DNA of 64,000 nucleotides from Heterorhizobium halophytocola (lineage in GTDB: Bacteria; Pseudomonadota; Alphaproteobacteria; Rhizobiales; Rhizobiaceae). Below, piece by piece: positions 46,049 through 55,396 of this stretch. The position numbers and the translations under genes were made by a program. The stretch is taken from NCBI RefSeq assembly GCF_017873095.1, contig NZ_JAGGJU010000004.1, positions 310,001 to 374,000 on the forward strand, given 5' to 3'. The first letter of the stretch is position 1. Every line of letters begins with the position of its first letter. A model generated the notes under the pieces. It was given only the letters and a program-made list of their open reading frames with translations, did no database searches and was not told the DNA's origin.

Positions 46049-47482
46049 TCATCCCCTGCCCTCCAGCGGAAACACCTTGTTCGGGTTGAGCAGCCAGCCG
46101 GGGTCGAAGGCGGCCCGGACCGCCATCTGCTGGGCGAGGTCGGCCTTGGAATACTGGTGGCGCATCAGGTCGCGTTTCTCGATGCCGACGCCGTGTTCGC
46201 CGGTCAGGCAGCCGCCGGCATCGACGCAGAGCCGCAGGATGTCCATGCCACAGGCTTCGGCTTTTGCCGCATCCTCGGGGTCGTTGATGTTGTAGAGGAT
46301 CAGCGGATGCATGTTGCCGTCGCCGGCGTGAAAGACATTGGCGCAGCGAAGCCCGTAGCCCGCAACGATCTCGGCGGTGCGCTGCAGGACGTAGGATAGC
46401 TGGCTGAGCGGCACCGTGCCGTCCATGCAGATATAGTCGGCGATCCGGCCGGTGGCGCCGAAGGCGGATTTGCGGCCTTTCCAGATCAGCGCCGCCTCGC
46501 TCGCCGACTGGCACTCGCGCACGGTCTTCACCCCGTGGCGTCCGGCGATCTCGACGATGCTCGACAACATCGCCTCCATCTCCGCCTCGGAACCCTCGAC
46601 CTCGACAATCAGCAGCGCCTCGACATCGAGCGGATAGCCGGCATGGGCGAATGCCTCGCAGATCTCGATCGCCGGCTTGTCCATGAATTCGATCGCGACG
46701 GGGATGATGCCGGCGCCGATCACGTCGGCGACGCAGGCGCCGGCGTCTTCCGAACTGTCGAAGCCGAACAGCACCGGGCGCGCGCCCTCCGGCTTGGCAA
46801 TCAGCCGCACGGTCGCTTCGGTGACGATGCCGAGTTGCCCCTCCGAGCCACAGACAAGGCCGAGCAGATCCAGGCCTTCGGCATCCAGATGCTTGCCGCC
46901 GAGTTCGACCACCGTGCCGTCGATGAGCACCAGCTTGACGCCCAGCAGATTGTTGGTGGTAACGCCGTATTTCAGGCAATGGGCGCCGCCCGAATTCATC
47001 CCGATATTGCCGCCGATCGTGCAGGCGAGCTGCGAGCTCGGGTCGGGGGCATAAAAGAAGCCATCGGCCGAGACAGCGTCGGAGATCGACAGATTGGTGA
47101 CGCCGGCCTGCACGGTCGCGGCACGGTTGGCATAGTCGATATCGAGGATACCGGTCATTGCCGACAGGCCGATGACGACGGCATCCTCCTGCGGGATCGC
47201 ACCACCCGACAGCGAGGTCCCGGCGCCGCGCGGGACGACCGGAATGCCATAGCGGTGGCAGTATTTCAGAACGGCAGAGACCTGGGCCGTGGTCTCCGGG
47301 AGCGCCACCGCCAGCGGTCGGCGGCGATAGGCAATGAAGCCGTCCGTCTCGAAAGGCACCAGCCGGTGCGGCGCGTGCACCAGCCGCTCCGGCGGCAACA
47401 GGTCCTCGAGGTCGGCAATGATCTGCGCGCGCCGTCCCAGGATCGCCTGATCCGGCGGCAGAAATGCGATCGCATCGCTCAT
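46049..47482 (-). CDS. glcD: Glycolate oxidase FAD-linked subunit GlcD
   Basis: The catalytic FAD subunit (477 residues) of glycolate oxidase, oxidising glycolate to glyoxylate. The FAD_binding_4 domain has VVPRGAGTSLSGGAIP and IGGNIGMNSGGAHCLKYGVTTNN; the C-terminal lid has GYGLRCANVFHAGDGNMHPLILYN and GGCLTGEHGVGIEKRD. The ATG at 47482 follows GGGGAGG; an adjacent TTG at 47485 is less likely. It heads the minus-strand order glcD > glcE > DUF4870 > glcF. A divergent LysR gene upstream is a likely regulator. Confidence 0.95.
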   Translation of the reverse strand: MSDAIAFLPPDQAILGRRAQIIADLEDLLPPERLVHAPHRLVPFETDGFIAYRRRPLAVALPETTAQVSAVLKYCHRYGIPVVPRGAGTSLSGGAIPQEDAVVIGLSAMTGILDIDYANRAATVQAGVTNLSISDAVSADGFFYAPDPSSQLACTIGGNIGMNSGGAHCLKYGVTTNNLLGVKLVLIDGTVVELGGKHLDAEGLDLLGLVCGSEGQLGIVTEATVRLIAKPEGARPVLFGFDSSEDAGACVADVIGAGIIPVAIEFMDKPAIEICEAFAHAGYPLDVEALLIVEVEGSEAEMEAMLSSIVEIAGRHGVKTVRECQSASEAALIWKGRKSAFGATGRIADYICMDGTVPLSQLSYVLQRTAEIVAGYGLRCANVFHAGDGNMHPLILYNINDPEDAAKAEACGMDILRLCVDAGGCLTGEHGVGIEKRDLMRHQYSKADLAQQMAVRAAFDPGWLLNPNKVFPLEGRG

Positions 47483-47615
47483 CAAAAGCCTCCCCTTTTG
47501 TGACCTCCGGCATACATCACCCGCTTGCCTTCGGCAATTGGTCTTTAAAAATTACCACTTCCAGTGGATCGGCGCAAATGCTAGTCACTTATGTCCGAAA
47601 CGGAATAAATGGATC

Positions 47616-48521
47616 ATGACCAATCTTGGCGATCTCGAAGTCTTTGCCCGGGTGATAGCGACCGGCAGCATGTCGACGGCGGCGCGATCGCTCGGCCTAT
47701 CCCCGGCCGTGGTGTCGAAGCGGATCAAGCGGCTGGAAGACAGGCTCGGCACGCGGCTCCTGCAACGCACGACACGGCAGATCTCGCTGACCGAGGCGGG
47801 CCAGGGATACTACGACCGGGTGCTCTCCGTTCTGGCGGGACTGGAAGAGGCCGATGCCTTCGCCACCGGCCGGTCAACGGACGTGCGCGGCACGCTGAAG
47901 GTTTCCGCCGCAACCTCGTTCGGCCGTATCCATATCGCCCCGCACCTGAAGCCGTTCATGCAGGCGCATCCGGAACTGGCGGTTCACCTGGAACTCTCAG
48001 ACGACTTCACCGACATCGTCGGCGATGGCTTTGATCTCGCGATCCGCATCGCGGAGCTCACCGATTCCAGCCTGGTTGCGCGGCGTCTGGCCTCCGTCAG
48101 GCGCATTCTCTGCGCCTCGCCCGATTATCTTGCCGCCCATGGCATGCCTGAGACGGTCGAGGATCTCGCCATGCATCGCTGCCTGCCGGCGCATAATTTC
48201 GAGACCTGGCGGCTGGAGGGACCGGACGGCCCGATCAGCCTCAGGCCGGAGGGCATGCTGATCACCAATTCGAGCGAGGTAATCCGCGAAGCCGTGATCT
48301 CGGGCCTCGGCATCGCCCTGCGCTCGACCTGGGATATCGGTCCGGAGCTGCAGACGGGCCGGCTGGTCCAGGTGCTGCCGGCCTATGAGAGCTCGCGCAA
48401 TGTCGCGCTCTGGGCGGTCTATCCGAGCCGGCAATTCCTGCCGGCAAAGGTGCGACTGTTCATCGACTATCTCGCGGGACTGTATGGCCCGGTTCCCTAT
48501 TGGGACGCGGGCAAAACCTGA
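47616..48521 (+). CDS. LysR-family regulator divergent from glcD
   Basis: A 301-residue LysR-type regulator. The winged helix has MSTAARSLGLSPAVVSKRIKRLEDRLGTRLLQRTTRQ, and the effector domain starts near residue 90 (GTLKVSAATSFGRIHIAP). It is divergent from glcD, and the shared gap holds the palindrome CCACT-TCC-AGTGG (47555-47567). Regulation of the glc genes by glycolate or a related acid is a fair guess. The classical glc regulator GlcC of E. coli is of the GntR family, so this arrangement differs from E. coli. Confidence 0.92.
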   Translation: MTNLGDLEVFARVIATGSMSTAARSLGLSPAVVSKRIKRLEDRLGTRLLQRTTRQISLTEAGQGYYDRVLSVLAGLEEADAFATGRSTDVRGTLKVSAATSFGRIHIAPHLKPFMQAHPELAVHLELSDDFTDIVGDGFDLAIRIAELTDSSLVARRLASVRRILCASPDYLAAHGMPETVEDLAMHRCLPAHNFETWRLEGPDGPISLRPEGMLITNSSEVIREAVISGLGIALRSTWDIGPELQTGRLVQVLPAYESSRNVALWAVYPSRQFLPAKVRLFIDYLAGLYGPVPYWDAGKT

Positions 48522-48560
48522 GATCGGCGGCACCTGGGCGTAAGGTCCGGGCCCGCAGCG

Positions 48561-48947
48561 TCAATCCTTCGTCGCATCGTCCGACTTGGCACCCCGGGCG
48601 ACCAGCAACAATTCCACCCGGCGCAACTCGCGGATCACCCGGTCGGCCTGCATCTGCGGCGCCAGGCTCAGCTTCAGCTGCAGCGCGAACAGCAACGAGA
48701 TCGCCGCACTGATCCCCCATTTGAGCGCGGACAGCAGATCCGGATTGCCGTAGAAATGGAAAAGGCACCAGACACCGATCAGGAAGAAGATGATCTGTGC
48801 GATCATCACCACCCAGGTCACCCAGCCGAGCCGGCCGCGAAACTGGCTGAGGCCGAGCTCGAGATAGCCCAGTTCCCCCGTCTGGCCGAGCAGGTCCCGG
48901 TCGCGGCCCTCCAGCGCCTCACGGATCATGTCATCGATCTTGCTCAT
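48561..48947 (-). CDS. DUF6768-like membrane protein, probable ECF sigma partner
   Basis: A 128-residue membrane protein with two transmembrane helices (about 43-66 and 74-92) and a hydrophilic C-terminal helix rich in Arg and Glu. The N-terminus MSKIDDMIREALEGRDRDLLGQTGELGYLELGLSQFRGRLGW fits the DUF6768 family. Its start overlaps the end of the ECF sigma gene by 17 bases, so translation is likely coupled. No zinc anti-sigma motif is present. An anti-sigma-like or regulatory role is inferred from position only. Confidence 0.75.
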   Translation of the reverse strand: MSKIDDMIREALEGRDRDLLGQTGELGYLELGLSQFRGRLGWVTWVVMIAQIIFFLIGVWCLFHFYGNPDLLSALKWGISAAISLLFALQLKLSLAPQMQADRVIRELRRVELLLVARGAKSDDATKD

Positions 48948-49491
48948 CGGTTTCTCCTTTCAGGAATGCCCGCAGCTTGTGCCGCGCGGTCGTCAGCCGG
49001 GACTTCACCGTGCCGGCGGGTATGTCGAGCGCCACGGCCACCTCGGCCACGCTCAGGTCTTCGAGATAGAATAGCGCCAGCGTGGCGCGGTGCGGTGCAT
49101 CCAGCCTGTCGATCAGCGCGCGGATCGTCGCGGCATCGGCAGCTGGCGGCCCCTGCGACGTCGCGCTTTCAGGAGCCTCCGGTCGCAGCTGACTGGCAAG
49201 CCGCCTCTGCCGCTGGCGCCTCCGGATCACGTGCACGACGCGGCGACTGACGATCCGCAGGGCCCAGGGCATAAAGGCCCGATCATCGGCAAGGCGCGGC
49301 AATCCGTGCAGGATGTCGATCCAGGCAGACTGGACGACATCTTCGGCGGATTGCCGGTCATCGAGTAGGCGGCCGGCATGGGCCAGCAGCCGCGGTCCGC
49401 ACATCTCGGCCAGGCGCTCCATCGCCTTGCGGTCGCCAAGCCGGGCGGCCGACACAAGATAGGCCTGAAATACGCGCTCCCTGTTGGTCAC
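48931..49491 (-). CDS. ECF-type RNA polymerase sigma factor
   Basis: A 186-residue group IV sigma factor. Region 2 (about 20-95) has LLDDRQSAEDVVQSAWIDIL (the -10 recognition helix) and FMPWALRIVSRRVVHVIRRR; region 4 (about 125-180) has LSVAEVAVALDIPAGTVKSRLTTARHKLR, the usual helix-turn-helix. The start is GTG. It is coupled to a DUF6768-type membrane protein rather than a classic anti-sigma factor. It does not look like EcfG, since no PhyR or NepR gene is adjacent. A palindrome GAACCGGTTC lies about 55 bases upstream of the start. Confidence 0.9.
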   Translation of the reverse strand: MTNRERVFQAYLVSAARLGDRKAMERLAEMCGPRLLAHAGRLLDDRQSAEDVVQSAWIDILHGLPRLADDRAFMPWALRIVSRRVVHVIRRRQRQRRLASQLRPEAPESATSQGPPAADAATIRALIDRLDAPHRATLALFYLEDLSVAEVAVALDIPAGTVKSRLTTARHKLRAFLKGETDEQDR

Positions 49492-49815
49492 CGCAGTTTT
49501 CGCTCCACCGCCTTGGGTTTCGACCTAAGGTGGCTTTTTCAATCGAACCGGTTCAGATTTTTTTCAAATGATGTTTCGAGGCACGGAGACGCCGAATTGG
49601 GCAGCGCTCCGACGCGCCGTGCCGCTCCGGTACAAAGGCGACAACGCCGCGTGGCCAGCCGTGCAGGCCGGAATGTTGCACCGCGAGGTTCACCGTGCTC
49701 GCCATAGGGTCAGGAAAACACTGCACTTTTTCATGCTCGCAAAAGTAAGCGGACCCACCGGCGCCTTATGACTCCTCGAATTGGAATGCAATGCGCAATA
49801 TTATTTTGCAGAAGC

Positions 49816-49840
49816 GGAACAAATGCGCCAATTTGGCGTT
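49816..49840 (+). promoter_or_regulatory. General-stress (EcfG/RpoE2)-type promoter of mfpsA
   Basis: GGAAC (49816-49820) and CGTT (49837-49840) are separated by 16 bases, matching the consensus of the alphaproteobacterial general-stress sigma factor EcfG/RpoE2. The expected start of transcription is about 38 bases before the mfpsA ATG at 49885. The rest of the 393-base gap (49492-49884) holds the ECF sigma promoter and no gene. Confidence 0.75.
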
Positions 49841-49884
49841 AGCGGGTTGCCTTCAGAGAATGCATTTCCTAACCTAGGATAGTT

Positions 49885-51222
49885 ATGCACACCGATAAAG
49901 ATTATCACGATATGCCGCGCATTGCCCTGGTTTCAACCCATGGTTATGTCGCAGCCCACCCTCCTTTGGGCGCAGCGGACACCGGCGGCCAGGTCGTCTA
50001 TGTGCTGGAGCTTGCCAAAAAACTCGGACAACTCGGTCACTATGTCGACGTCTATACGCGACGCTTCGAGGACCAGCCGGCATTTGACGAAGTCGACGAG
50101 CGGGTCCGCGTCGTGCGCATCCCCTGCGGCGGCAAGGACTTCATCCCGAAGGAATATCTGCACCGCCATCTTGGCGAATGGTGCGAAAAGGCGCTCCGCT
50201 TCATCAAGCGCGAGGACCTGAACTATCAGTTCATCAACAGCCACTACTGGGATGCCGGCGTTGCCGGCCAGAGGCTGTCGGAGGCGCTCAACGTGCCGCA
50301 CATCCACACCCCGCATTCGCTGGGTCTGTGGAAGAAGCGGCAGATGGAAACCGACTACCCGGAAAAGGCCGACAGGTTCGAGGAGGAGTTCAACTTCTCC
50401 GAACGCATCAAGCACGAGCTGATCGTCTATCGCAGCTGCCAGCTGGTGGTGGCGACGACGCCGATCCAGCTCGACATGCTGATGAATGACTACGGGCTTG
50501 CCCGCAATCAGGTGCACATGATTCCGCCCGGCTATGACGACAACCGCTTCTATCCGGTGTCGAGTGCATCACGCGAAATGGCGCGCCAGCATTTCGGCTT
50601 CGAGGGCAAGGTGGTGGTGGCGCTCGGCCGGCTTGCGACCAACAAGGGCTACGACCTGTTGATCGACGGCTTCTCGGTGATGGCGAGCCGCGTGCCCGAC
50701 GCCTACCTGCATCTGGCGCTCGGCGGCGAGAACATGGACGAGAACGAGGCAAAGATCCTCAAGGAGCTCAAGGACAAGGTCGCCGAATACGGCATCGAGG
50801 ATCGGGTCAAATTCTCCGGCTTCGTCTCCGACGAGGAACTGCCGGATTATTACCGCGCCGCCGACATGTTCGTGCTGTCCAGCCGCTACGAGCCCTTCGG
50901 CATGACCGCGATCGAGGCCATGGCCTCCGGCACGCCGACCGTCATCACCGTGCATGGCGGCCTGTTCCGTGCGGTCAGCTACGGCCGGCACGCCCTGTTT
51001 GCCGATCCCTTCGACAAGGAGGATCTCGGCATCACGATGATGAAGCCGTTCAAGCATGCACGGCTCTACGGCCGCCTGTCGCGCATGGGCGCCCACAAGG
51101 CCCGCTCGCTGTTCACCTGGACCGGGATCGCCCAGCAGCTGGTGGCGCTGGTCGAGGGTCGGCCGGTCAACCAGGCGCTCGACGAGAGCGATTGGGCCGA
51201 GCCCTGGAACGACGGCGACTGA
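49885..51222 (+). CDS. mfpsA: Mannosylfructose-phosphate synthase
   Basis: A 445-residue retaining GT4 glycosyltransferase of the sucrose-phosphate synthase type. N-terminal GAADTGGQVVYV and HIHTPHSLG, the middle PPGYDDNRF, and the catalytic E-x7-E pair Glu336 and Glu344 in EPFGMTAIEAM are clear. The sequence, down to its last residues DWAEPWNDGD, matches my memory of Agrobacterium MfpsA, which makes mannosylfructose-6-phosphate from GDP-mannose and fructose-6-phosphate. The next gene is the phosphatase. AGGA lies six bases before the ATG. The product is a compatible solute for osmotic stress. Sucrose-phosphate synthase is the alternative. Confidence 0.88.
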   Translation: MHTDKDYHDMPRIALVSTHGYVAAHPPLGAADTGGQVVYVLELAKKLGQLGHYVDVYTRRFEDQPAFDEVDERVRVVRIPCGGKDFIPKEYLHRHLGEWCEKALRFIKREDLNYQFINSHYWDAGVAGQRLSEALNVPHIHTPHSLGLWKKRQMETDYPEKADRFEEEFNFSERIKHELIVYRSCQLVVATTPIQLDMLMNDYGLARNQVHMIPPGYDDNRFYPVSSASREMARQHFGFEGKVVVALGRLATNKGYDLLIDGFSVMASRVPDAYLHLALGGENMDENEAKILKELKDKVAEYGIEDRVKFSGFVSDEELPDYYRAADMFVLSSRYEPFGMTAIEAMASGTPTVITVHGGLFRAVSYGRHALFADPFDKEDLGITMMKPFKHARLYGRLSRMGAHKARSLFTWTGIAQQLVALVEGRPVNQALDESDWAEPWNDGD

Positions 51223-51228
51223 TCGGAC

Positions 51229-51969
51229 ATGTCGGCTCGCCTCTTCTCATCCGATATCGATGGCACGCTTGCCGGCGATCGGCACGCGAGTCAGCGCTTT
51301 GCCGAATTCTGGGACAGCCTCGATCCGGTCCAGCGCCCGCTTCTGGTCTACAATAGCGGACGCCTGGTGGATGACATCCTCGACTTCACCGCCGGGGAAG
51401 GCCTCCCGCCCGCCGATTTCGTCATCGGCGGCGTCGGCACCATGCTGATCTCCGACCGCCAGCCGCATCTGGCAGACGCTTATACGCAAACCCTGACGGA
51501 TGGCTATGACGTCGAGCGGATCAATGCCCTGCTGGCGGGCATGCCCGGTCTTGCCCGTCAGCCGGATCGCTATCAGCATGCGCTGAAGTCCAGCTGGTAT
51601 CTCCACGATGCCACCGAAGAGGATGTGAGCGCAGTGGAGCAGCGGTTGAAAGCCGAGGCGCTGGCGGTCAAGGTGGTCTATTCCAGCGGTCGCGATCTCG
51701 ACGTCCTGCCGGCCAATGCCGACAAGGGACAGGCGCTGATCTGGCTTGCCGACAAGCTCGGCATCGGCCTTGGAGACGTGATCGTCGCCGGAGACACCGG
51801 CAATGACGCGGGCATGTTCCAGGTACCGGACGTCAGGGGCATCATACCCGCCAATGGCCTGGAGGAGTTGCGCCGACGCTTTCCGCAGGGTTCCCGCTTC
51901 TTCCATGCCAGCCAGGACACCGCGGACGGGATCACGGAAGGCCTTCTGCATTTTCGCACCGCCCTTTGA
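51229..51969 (+). CDS. mfppA: Mannosylfructose-phosphate phosphatase
   Basis: A 246-residue HAD phosphatase of the sucrose-phosphate phosphatase type, six bases after the mfpsA stop. Motif I is FSSDIDGTLAG (Asp9 and Asp11); motif IV is GDTGNDAGM (Asp189, Asp193). The C2 cap lies between. It should remove phosphate from mannosylfructose-6-phosphate, completing the two-step pathway known from Agrobacterium. Length matches MfppA. The tight spacing suggests cotranscription from the stress-type promoter upstream of mfpsA. Confidence 0.87.
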   Translation: MSARLFSSDIDGTLAGDRHASQRFAEFWDSLDPVQRPLLVYNSGRLVDDILDFTAGEGLPPADFVIGGVGTMLISDRQPHLADAYTQTLTDGYDVERINALLAGMPGLARQPDRYQHALKSSWYLHDATEEDVSAVEQRLKAEALAVKVVYSSGRDLDVLPANADKGQALIWLADKLGIGLGDVIVAGDTGNDAGMFQVPDVRGIIPANGLEELRRRFPQGSRFFHASQDTADGITEGLLHFRTAL

Positions 51970-52312
51970 GGCTCGCCTTCCTGCATCCGGTGGCGTCGTG
52001 AATATGCCGGCTTCGGTGACAGCCGCCACCTGAAGCCTGCCCCATGAGCCGGCCGCCTTTCAAAGGCAAATAAACCGGCCATCAGGCGCGCAAGCTTCGG
52101 CAAAGCCTGATATATTAAGATTCGCTGGCATTCAGCATAAGCCACCCAGCATTGGCTGCTGCCCGGTTTTGCATCCTTGCGCAAATGGTCGTCTTTTTTG
52201 CGCATCCTGCGGCGGCTCGAAGCGTCTCATACGCGTATAGTGATATTCAGAGTGATTGAAATTGCCGCAGGACGGCGGCACTCTAACCGTTTTCAGGGAG
52301 ATTCGTTCAAAA
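51970..52312. other. Intergenic region between mfppA and the NUDIX gene
   Basis: About 340 bases without a gene. An inverted repeat TGCGCAAA/TTTGCGCA lies at 52178-52204, and GCCTTT/AAAGGC at 52055-52067 is too tightly looped to be a good terminator. The region must contain the NUDIX promoter. Confidence 0.5.
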
Positions 52313-52819
52313 TTGACCTTGGTCAGCCGCATCGCTCACGACATGCAATTGATGCTCAAGCGCCCTCCGCGCCAGCAATATGCAGCGCTATGCTATCGGC
52401 GCCGCAAGAAGCAGGCGGGGATCGAGGTGTTGCTGCTCACCAGCCGCGATACCGGCCGCTGGGTGATCCCCAAGGGCTGGCCGATGCGTGGCAAGAAATC
52501 CCATGCCGTGGCCGAGCGCGAAGCCTGGGAAGAGGCCGGCGTCAAGGGCAATGTGGAGCGGGAGCCCTACGGCTTTTACAGCTACCAGAAGAAGCTGCGC
52601 ACCGGCCTGCATGTCACCTGCCGGGTGCAGACGCATCTGCTGGAAGTCCGGGAAATGGAAAAGAACTTTCCCGAACGCGCCAGCCGCCGCCTGGAATGGG
52701 TCAGCTGCCAGGAAGCCGCCGCGCGGGTGCAGGAACCCGAATTGAAGATCCTCTTCCTGCGGCTGCGTCAGGAGACCGAGATCGCCCGCCAGGAAAGCGT
52801 CAAATCCGCAGTCTCCTGA
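52313..52819 (+). CDS. NUDIX hydrolase
   Basis: A protein of about 168 residues with a single NUDIX domain. The Nudix box is GWPMRGKKSHAVAEREAWEEAG, matching GX5EX7REUXEEXGU apart from an internal shift, with the metal-binding REAWEEAG. The front LLLTSRDTGRWVIPKG is typical of diphosphoinositol-polyphosphate- or nucleotide-type hydrolases. The start is unsure: TTG at 52313 (12 bases after GGGAG) or ATG at 52343. Substrate unknown. It lies between mfppA and the PHO-box-controlled pit gene. Confidence 0.88.
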   Translation: MTLVSRIAHDMQLMLKRPPRQQYAALCYRRRKKQAGIEVLLLTSRDTGRWVIPKGWPMRGKKSHAVAEREAWEEAGVKGNVEREPYGFYSYQKKLRTGLHVTCRVQTHLLEVREMEKNFPERASRRLEWVSCQEAAARVQEPELKILFLRLRQETEIARQESVKSAVS

Positions 52820-52829
52820 GGAGAAGCGG

Positions 52830-52847
52830 CTGTCACATAACTGTCAT
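52830..52847 (+). promoter_or_regulatory. PHO box upstream of the phosphate transporter gene
   Basis: CTGTCAC-ATAA-CTGTCAT matches the PhoB-binding PHO box, two 7-bp direct repeats spaced by four bases, with one mismatch in the first repeat. It lies about 140 bases before the start of the Pit-type gene and just past the NUDIX stop. Confidence 0.85.
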
Positions 52848-52989
52848 ATTGAAACCGGCCGGATTTCCCTCTAGGACCCCGGGTTAAACCATCAGCGGCC
52901 TGCCATCGCGCCGGTCCGCCGTGTCATCAGTGTCACGACTACGCGCTACACGGGGAGCGTCCCGTCGCTCGCCGGAGAAATCGTCTGCC

Positions 52990-54495
52990 ATGGGCAAGGC
53001 CAAACCACAGCTCTACAAGCCGACCCTGGACAAGGACCTCGACAAGTTCACCTATGTCGAGGAAGCGACCCAGTTCGTGTCGCGCGGCTATCTGCCGCTC
53101 TCCTTTGCCTTGATCTTCCTCGTGCTGTCGGCGCTGTTTGCCGGTCTTTACGTCTCCAACCAGCCTGGCGCGGTTCTGGTGATCGCAGCCGCCGCGATCG
53201 GCGGCTACATGGCGATGAACATCGGCGCCAACGACGTCACCAACAATGTCGGCCCGGCCGTCGGCTCGCGCGCCATGTCGATGGCAACGGCGCTGGTGAT
53301 CGCTGCCGTGTTCGAGACGGCCGGTGCCCTGATCGCCGGCGGCGACGTGGTCTCGACCATATCCAAGGGGATCATCGATCCGGCGCGGGTCGCCAATGCG
53401 GACGTCTTTACCTATGCGATGATGGCAGCCCTGCTGTCCTCCGCGCTCTGGGTCAACCTGGCGACCTGGATCGGCGCGCCCGTCTCGACGACGCATGCCG
53501 TCGTCGGCGGGGTCATGGGCGCCGGTGCGGCCGCCGCCGGCATTACGGCGATCAACTGGAGCGCCATGATCGGCATCGCCGCCAGCTGGGTGATCTCGCC
53601 CCTGCTCGGCGGCATCATCGCCGCGCTCTTCCTCGCCTTCATCAAGGAATTCATCATCTACCGCGCCGACAAGCTGGCTGCCGCACAGCGCTGGGTGCCG
53701 ATCCTGATTGCCATCATGTCCGGCACCTTTGCCGCCTATCTGGCGGTCAAGGGCCTCAAGCACCTGATCGCCCTGACGCTTGTCGAGGCGATCGGCGTCG
53801 GCATCGTCGTTGCCTTTCTCGGCTGGGCCGTCTCGGTGCCGCTGGTGCGCCGCCAGGCATCGGGACTGGAAAACCGCAACCAGTCACTGCGCAAGCTGTT
53901 CAAGCTGCCGCTGATCTTCTCGGCCGCCCTGCTCTCCTTCGCCCATGGCGCCAACGATGTCGCCAATGCAATCGGTCCGCTGTCGGCCATTGTGCATGCC
54001 GCCCAGGCGCACGAGATCGCCAGCGATGTCGCCATTCCGCTCTGGGTCATGGTGATTGGGGCTGCCGGCATTTCGCTCGGCCTGCTGCTGTTCGGCCCCC
54101 GGCTGATCAAGCTCGTCGGCGAGCAGATCACCAAGCTCAACCCGATGCGCGCCTTCTGCGTGGCGCTGTCGGCCGCGTTGACCGTGATTGTCGCCTCGGG
54201 TCTCGGCCTGCCGGTGAGCTCCACCCACATTGCCGTCGGTGCCGTCTTCGGCGTCGGCTTCTTCCGCGAATGGTACACCCGCAATTCCAAGCGCCGCATG
54301 GAATATATGCGCATGAAGGCCGACAGCTGGGAGATCGAGGACAAGAAGCCTGTCAATCCGGACGAGATGCGTCGGCGCTATCTCGTGCGCCGCTCGCATT
54401 TCATGACCATTGTCGCGGCCTGGATCATCACCGTGCCCGCGGCCGCGGCCATTGCGGCCGGGCTTTATTGGGTTATGTTCGCCGTCTTCACGTAA
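52990..54495 (+). CDS. Inorganic phosphate transporter, Pit/PHO-4 family
   Basis: A 501-residue inner-membrane transporter. The two PHO-4 signatures are present: [15 protein letters not shown] in the first half and [13 protein letters not shown] in the second, the duplicated core of the family. About 11-12 helices are visible and a charged 50-residue loop precedes the last helix. The ATG at 52990 is followed by a hydrophilic leader [19 protein letters not shown]. No DUF47 gene lies upstream, unlike the orfA-pit pair of Sinorhizobium. The PHO box suggests PhoB control; whether it activates or represses cannot be read from the sequence. Confidence 0.92.
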   Translation: MGKAKPQLYKPTLDKDLDKFTYVEEATQFVSRGYLPLSFALIFLVLSALFAGLYVSNQPGAVLVIAAAAIGGYMAMNIGANDVTNNVGPAVGSRAMSMATALVIAAVFETAGALIAGGDVVSTISKGIIDPARVANADVFTYAMMAALLSSALWVNLATWIGAPVSTTHAVVGGVMGAGAAAAGITAINWSAMIGIAASWVISPLLGGIIAALFLAFIKEFIIYRADKLAAAQRWVPILIAIMSGTFAAYLAVKGLKHLIALTLVEAIGVGIVVAFLGWAVSVPLVRRQASGLENRNQSLRKLFKLPLIFSAALLSFAHGANDVANAIGPLSAIVHAAQAHEIASDVAIPLWVMVIGAAGISLGLLLFGPRLIKLVGEQITKLNPMRAFCVALSAALTVIVASGLGLPVSSTHIAVGAVFGVGFFREWYTRNSKRRMEYMRMKADSWEIEDKKPVNPDEMRRRYLVRRSHFMTIVAAWIITVPAAAAIAAGLYWVMFAVFT

Positions 54496-54505
54496 GGAGA
54501 CCTCG

Positions 54506-55243
54506 ATGCGCGCGAACTACCGGATGCAGCGGCTGCATGTCGCGGCAGGCTTGAGCGCCGGCGTCCCCGTCGATGCCACGCCCGAACAGTTCAATTATCT
54601 CGCCAATGTGCTGCGTTACGAAGAGGGCACCGAGGTGCTGCTGTTCAACGGTCGTGACGGGGAATGGAAAGCGTCGGTCACCTTCCCGTCGCGCAAGAAG
54701 ATCCGTCTGGACGTTTCCGAACAGACCCGGCCGCAGCCGGCACCCCTCGATCTGCAATTCCTGTTTGCGCCGCTGAAGGTCGGCCGGATGGACTACCTGC
54801 TGCAGAAGGCGGTCGAGATGGGCGCAGGCGTGCTGCAGCCGGTGATGACGCAGCACGTGCAGGGCAAGATCACCAATCTCGACCGGTTGCAGGCCAATGC
54901 GCTGGAAGCCGCCGAGCAATGCGGCATCCTCGACATTCCCGACGTGAAACCGCCGGTGAAGCTGAAGGATCTTCTGGAAAGCTGGTCGCCGGAGCGGCAC
55001 ATCATCTATTGCGACGAGGACAGCGACACCCAGAATCCCGTGCCGAAGCTGTTGGCCATCGGCGAAAGCCGGCTGGCGGTACTGGTCGGGCCGGAGGGCG
55101 GATTTTCCGACGACGAGCGCAACATGCTGCGCGCCCTGCCCTACGTTACAGCCATCCCGCTTGGTCCGCGGATCCTGCGCGCCGACACGGCGGCGGTGGC
55201 AGCGCTGGCCGTCGTCCAGGCCACCATCGGCGACTGGCGCTGA
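54506..55243 (+). CDS. rsmE: 16S rRNA (uracil(1498)-N(3))-methyltransferase RsmE
   Basis: A 245-residue SPOUT (SpoU-TrmD) methyltransferase. Knot motifs [12 protein letters not shown] and [17 protein letters not shown] are the RsmE hallmark, and an N-terminal PUA-like domain spans about 1-75. AAGGAGA lies directly before the ATG at 54506, 10 bases after the pit stop. The frame extends upstream into pit in another phase. It precedes gshA by about 150 bases. Modification of U1498 is established for the family. Confidence 0.94.
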   Translation: MRANYRMQRLHVAAGLSAGVPVDATPEQFNYLANVLRYEEGTEVLLFNGRDGEWKASVTFPSRKKIRLDVSEQTRPQPAPLDLQFLFAPLKVGRMDYLLQKAVEMGAGVLQPVMTQHVQGKITNLDRLQANALEAAEQCGILDIPDVKPPVKLKDLLESWSPERHIIYCDEDSDTQNPVPKLLAIGESRLAVLVGPEGGFSDDERNMLRALPYVTAIPLGPRILRADTAAVAALAVVQATIGDWR

Positions 55244-55396
55244 GCGACAGCCGCCCGGAGGCGATCGCGACTTTTGGCGCGTTGACAGGCTGTTGAAAGA
55301 AATTCACTTGTGCCCCATGTCAATCCGGGCCAATCAACGAGCCCGACAGCTCCATAGCAATGCGCCGGCAGGCACTCGATCCAAGGTTTAGTTTTC

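Noticed and set aside
49568..49771. A 67-codon ORF upstream of mfpsA
   Set aside because: No ribosome site, unusual composition, lies in the promoter region of mfpsA.
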